DNA of 64,000 nt from Rothia nasimurium. GTDB taxonomy: Bacteria > Actinomycetota > Actinomycetes > Actinomycetales > Micrococcaceae. The notes beneath the pieces are model-generated. The model did no database searches. It was not told the DNA's origin and saw only the letters and a list, made by a program, of their open reading frames with translations. Numbering within the stretch: position 1 is the first letter of the stretch; every line of letters starts with the position of its first letter. Position numbers and translations under genes: made by a program. The stretch covers positions 1-64,000 of the forward strand of contig NZ_SPQC01000002.1 of the NCBI RefSeq assembly GCF_004569295.1. Direction: 5' to 3'. This document shows positions 61,259 to 64,000 of the stretch, one piece after another.

Positions 61259-61289
61259 AAAATCCCAGCCTGCATGGCTGGGATTTTTT
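61257..61289. terminator. Bidirectional terminator between the glycosyltransferase and cysE
   Basis: AAAAAATCCCAGCC and GGCTGGGATTTTTT are perfect 14-bp arms around TGCAT. Confidence 0.94.
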
Positions 61290-61290
61290 A

Positions 61291-61875
61291 TTAGATCCAC
61301 ATGGTCGGATCCACGTACTCGACGGCGTCGACCAGGGGTTTTTTGTTTTCGGGGGTGCGCGGACGCGAGCGGGCGGGAATGCCGGTAATGATGGAGTCCT
61401 CGGGGTGATCGTGTACGACCACCGAGTTACCGCCGATAGCTGAGTCAGCACCGATAAGCACCGGGCCTAGGACCTTGGCACCGGCACCGATGGTCACGCG
61501 GTCACCGATGGTGGGGTGGCGCTTACCCTTCTCAAGGGAGCGTCCGCCCAGAGTCACCCCGTGGTAAATCATGACATCGTTACCGATTTCGGTGGTTTCA
61601 CCGATCACCACGCCCATGCCGTGGTCAATGAAGAAGCGGCGGCCAATGGTGGCACCGGGGTGAATCTCAACCCCCGTCATGAAGCGGGCAAACTGGCTGA
61701 GGGTACGGGCCAACGTGCGAGTAGAGTCCTTCTGCCATAGTTTATGGGCTAGCCTATGAGCCCAGATGGCGTGCATACCGGAGTAATTGATCATGATTTC
61801 CACATCGCCGCGGGCTGCGGGGTCGTGTGCTTTGACGGTGTCTAAGTCTTCACGCAGACGCGCTCGGAAACTCAT
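61291..61875 (-). CDS. cysE: Serine O-acetyltransferase
   Basis: 194 residues from ATG 61875 (GAGGAG upstream); an in-frame TTG at 61887 overlaps that site. Acetylates serine with acetyl-CoA, first step of cysteine synthesis. The N-terminal helices are followed by hexapeptide-repeat left-handed beta helix: [55 protein letters not shown] and [16 protein letters not shown]. Short (epsC-like) form. It lies downstream of cysK on the same strand but with ~200 bases between. Confidence 0.95.
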   Translation of the reverse strand: MSFRARLREDLDTVKAHDPAARGDVEIMINYSGMHAIWAHRLAHKLWQKDSTRTLARTLSQFARFMTGVEIHPGATIGRRFFIDHGMGVVIGETTEIGNDVMIYHGVTLGGRSLEKGKRHPTIGDRVTIGAGAKVLGPVLIGADSAIGGNSVVVHDHPEDSIITGIPARSRPRTPENKKPLVDAVEYVDPTMWI

Positions 61876-62025
61876 GCTTCTCCTCAAAATCTAGGCAGGG
61901 GAGCGCGGCGGGCGCTCTTGCTGAACTCTACAACAGTCACGGCTAGAACGATATTCCGTCTCACCCAAAATATTTACGTCAAGCCGGGGCAGGCGTCCGC
62001 GCGGGCTACATTACGTAGACGCGCA

Positions 62026-62054
62026 GGCACCCCGCTGCCAACCAGCGGGGTGCC
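62026..62054 (-). terminator. GC-rich hairpin after cysK
   Basis: GGCACCCCGCTG (62026-62037) pairs with 62043-62054. No T run on the minus strand, so partial read-through to cysE is possible. Confidence 0.7.
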
Positions 62055-62078
62055 AGAGATTATCACAGGGCTGAATAT

Positions 62079-63014
62079 TTAGCCGCGGATATCTTCGTAA
62101 AGCAGGGTGGAGATGTAGCGCTCACCGAAGTCGGGAACAACAGCGACAATCAGCTTGCCGGCGTTCTCGCTCTTCTTCGCCTCTTCCAGGGCGGCCCAGA
62201 CGGCAGCGCCGGAGGAGATACCGCCCAGGATGCCCTCTTCGGTGCCCAGCTTACGGGCGGTAGCAACAGCGTCGTCAATAGCAACGTCGGTGACGGCATC
62301 GTAGATGTCGCGGTTGAGGGTATCGGGCACGAAGTTAGCGCCCAGGCCCTGAATCTTGTGGGGGCCAGCCTTACCCTCGGTCAGCAGGGGGGAGTCCTTG
62401 GGCTCGACCGCAACAACCTTGATGTTAGAGTTCTGCTCCTTGAGGTACTTGCCGGTACCAGAGACGGTACCGCCGGTGCCAACACCAGCAACGAAGATAT
62501 CAATCTTGCCTTCGGTTGCTTCCCAGACCTCGGGGCCGGTGGTGTTGTAGTGAATCTCGGGGTTAGCTTCGTTGGAGAACTGGGAGGCCAGGATAGCGTT
62601 CTCGGTGGAGGCAACGATTTCCTTGGCCTTCTCAACGGCACCGCGCATACCCTCAGAACCAGGGGTCAGCACAATCTCAGCACCGTAGGCGCGCAGCATG
62701 ACGCGACGCTCGTTGCTCATGGTTTCAGGCATGGTCAGAATGACCTTGTAGCCGCGGGCAGCACCCACCATAGCCAGGGCAATACCGGTGTTGCCTGAGG
62801 TGCCTTCAACGATGGTGCCGCCGGGCTTAAGGGCGCCGGACTTCTCAGCGGCGGCGATGATAGCCACACCGATGCGGTCCTTGACGGAGTTGGCGGGGTT
62901 GTAGAATTCCAGCTTGACTGCGACGTTGCCGGGCAGGTCAGCATCCAGACGGTTGAGGCGGACAATGGGAGTGCGGCCGACAACTTCGGTGATATTGTTG
63001 TACATCTTTGACAC
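62079..63014 (-). CDS. cysK: Cysteine synthase (O-acetylserine sulfhydrylase)
   Basis: 311 residues from GTG 63014, 7 bases after GAAAGG (ATG 63005 is the alternative). Replaces the acetyl of O-acetylserine by sulfide, PLP-dependent. PLP lysine is in [12 protein letters not shown] (near 44), the substrate loop is [13 protein letters not shown], the phosphate loop [17 protein letters not shown], and the C-terminal [12 protein letters not shown] promoter is visible upstream. Confidence 0.96.
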   Translation of the reverse strand: MSKMYNNITEVVGRTPIVRLNRLDADLPGNVAVKLEFYNPANSVKDRIGVAIIAAAEKSGALKPGGTIVEGTSGNTGIALAMVGAARGYKVILTMPETMSNERRVMLRAYGAEIVLTPGSEGMRGAVEKAKEIVASTENAILASQFSNEANPEIHYNTTGPEVWEATEGKIDIFVAGVGTGGTVSGTGKYLKEQNSNIKVVAVEPKDSPLLTEGKAGPHKIQGLGANFVPDTLNRDIYDAVTDVAIDDAVATARKLGTEEGILGGISSGAAVWAALEEAKKSENAGKLIVAVVPDFGERYISTLLYEDIRG

Positions 63015-63056
63015 GAGTGCACCTTTCAGGTGGAAGCGATGAATGGTTCGCCCTCT

Positions 63057-63085
63057 AGTTTACGAAACAAAGGGGGAGGGCTTAA
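63057..63085 (-). promoter_or_regulatory. Probable cysK promoter
   Basis: On the minus strand TTAAGC (63085-63080), 17 bases, TAAACT (63062-63057) lies ~40 bases before the cysK start. It overlaps the msrA stop codon. Confidence 0.6.
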
Positions 63086-63606
63086 CTTCTAAGAAACCTG
63101 GCGTAATGTTGCCTAGCCTTAGCCAGCTTGGGGTTGATGACGGCCATGCAGTACCCCTGGTAGGGGTTAAGGGCGTAGTAGTTCTGGTGGTACTCCTCCG
63201 CCTCATAGAAGGTGCCCAGGGGTTCTAGCACCGTCACGATGGGCTGGTCCCACAGCTGAGAGGCCCGCTGAATGGCTGCCTCGAAGAGGGCTTTTTGCTC
63301 CTCGTTCTCATAGTAGAGGGCAGAGCGGTACTGGGGGCCGGCGTCCGCCCCCTGCCTGTCCCAGCTGGTGGGGTCGTGCGAGGTGAAGAAGATATCGAGC
63401 ACGGTTTCGGCGGGAATGACGGTCTCGTCAAACTCCACTTTGACTACCTCGACATGACCGGTGGTACCCGAACACACCTCGCGGTAGGTGGGGTTCTCAA
63501 GGTGCCCACCGGTGTAGCCGCTGATACTGGCGGTAATTCCTTCAAACTGACGATATACGGCGTCGATGCACCAGAAGCACCCGCCGCCTACAACAAAACT
63601 TTGCAT
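63082..63606 (-). CDS. msrA: Peptide methionine sulfoxide reductase A
   Basis: 174 residues from ATG 63606. Reduces methionine-S-sulfoxide in proteins. Catalytic Cys is in [17 protein letters not shown], with [41 protein letters not shown] and [12 protein letters not shown]. The frame continues upstream to 63873 without family similarity. The usual two C-terminal resolving Cys are not seen, only GYCMAV, so recycling may use a single Cys. Confidence 0.95.
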   Translation of the reverse strand: MQSFVVGGGCFWCIDAVYRQFEGITASISGYTGGHLENPTYREVCSGTTGHVEVVKVEFDETVIPAETVLDIFFTSHDPTSWDRQGADAGPQYRSALYYENEEQKALFEAAIQRASQLWDQPIVTVLEPLGTFYEAEEYHQNYYALNPYQGYCMAVINPKLAKARQHYARFLRS

Positions 63607-63670
63607 ACTTCGGGTAACCGTAGGTTCCCCGGTCTTATTCCCGGCCCGGGGCTCGTGACACAATAGGGGC

Positions 63671-64000
63671 ATGACTGAACTTTCAACCCCCACCCTGAAC
63701 GATGTAACCCGGGCCTTCCACGACATTTTCCCGCCCTCTCTTGCCGAGAAATGGGACGCCGCTGGTCTGGTGATCGGGCGAGCCGATGCCCCCGTCACCA
63801 CCGTCGGTTTTGCTGTGGACGCCACCGTGGCAACCGCCCGCGAGGCCGCAGAAAAAGGTGCGGGCCTGCTCATTACCCACCACCCCCTGCTGCTGCGCGG
63901 GGCGTCCTTCCTGCCCGATACCGACTATAAGGGCGAAATCGTGCACACCCTCATTGAGGCTGGTTGCGGCCTGCTAGGTGCCCACACCAACGTGGACTCG
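63671..64000 (+). CDS. Nif3-like dinuclear metal centre protein, N-terminal part (cut by window end)
   Basis: 110 residues visible from ATG 63671. The Nif3/DUF34 family signature PSLAEKWDAAGLVIGR is followed by GFAVDATVATAREAAEKGAGLLITHHPLLLRG, with the His pair that binds metal, and GLLGAHTNVDS. The role is debated (possible GTP cyclohydrolase I type 2-like or metal insertase). In actinobacteria the next gene is often a zinc-ribbon protein, beyond the window. Confidence 0.9.
   Translation, partial: MTELSTPTLNDVTRAFHDIFPPSLAEKWDAAGLVIGRADAPVTTVGFAVDATVATAREAAEKGAGLLITHHPLLLRGASFLPDTDYKGEIVHTLIEAGCGLLGAHTNVDS

Noticed and set aside
1-64000. CRISPR arrays, insertion sequences or prophage genes
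   Set aside because: No regularly spaced direct repeats, transposase motifs or phage genes were seen; xerC has the features of the housekeeping recombinase rather than an integrase.

Overview
The window looks like a chromosomal segment of a high-GC Gram-positive actinobacterium of the family Micrococcaceae, most likely Rothia or a close relative. The evidence is roughly 59-60 % GC by eye, the actinobacterial marker families (DUF2469, DUF3052, DUF3145, homodimeric AceE, FASII genes linked to DUF3145), a fused OleBC olefin gene as described in Micrococcus, and gene order typical of actinobacteria (coaD-yceD-rpmF-rnc-mutM-smc-ftsY-amtB-glnB, ffh-rpsP-khpA-rimM-trmD-rplS-lepB-rnhB-yraN-comM-dprA-xerC). 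The genus call is inference; no rRNA is present. Both window ends cut genes (recG at the left, a Nif3-like gene at the right). No CRISPR array, prophage or intact insertion sequence was seen.

Layout. 1-4.5 kb: end of recG, a perfect 56-bp palindrome, rsmD, a LURP-one/scramblase-like gene, an aminotransferase relic, coaD, yceD (apparently starting at ATT), rpmF and rnc. 4.5-12 kb: an amino-acid permease whose C-terminus is frameshifted, mutM, then an oleA-oleBC-oleD operon for long-chain olefins on the minus strand, inserted between mutM and smc. 12-21 kb: smc, an MFS exporter, ftsY, amtB-glnB preceded by GlnR-type boxes, and an exonuclease III. 21.5-29.5 kb: a complete oligopeptide ABC importer with two tandem, similar binding lipoproteins. 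29.7-38.3 kb: ffh, a NUDIX hydrolase, an unrecognised 643-residue protein, a frameshifted histidine kinase with its response regulator, and a NatAB-like ABC exporter. 38.6-50 kb: the ribosome, tRNA modification and secretion cluster, interrupted after khpA by a decayed low-GC gene, followed by comM, dprA, xerC and DUF3145. 50-57 kb: minus-strand FASII genes fabD-fabH-acpP-fabF and aceE. 57-64 kb: DUF3052, tRNA-Val, two very small exported or membrane proteins, gnd, a low-GC glycosyltransferase, cysE, cysK, msrA and the start of a Nif3-like gene.

How it fits together. AceE makes acetyl-CoA and FabD/H/F/ACP extend it to fatty acids; OleA-OleBC-OleD can turn activated fatty acids into membrane olefins. 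FtsY and Ffh form the SRP targeting pathway, with two signal peptidases downstream. AmtB-GlnB is a nitrogen-sensing module with matching operator-like sites. CysE-CysK make cysteine and MsrA repairs oxidised methionine.

Most notable signals: an over-represented octamer GCGTCCGC/GCGGACGC (about 30 copies by eye on both strands, in coding and intergenic DNA), the 56-bp palindrome, two single-frameshift genes whose restored frames end exactly where expected, a broken foreign gene inside a core ribosomal cluster, a probable ATT start codon, and a set of leaderless-looking promoters.
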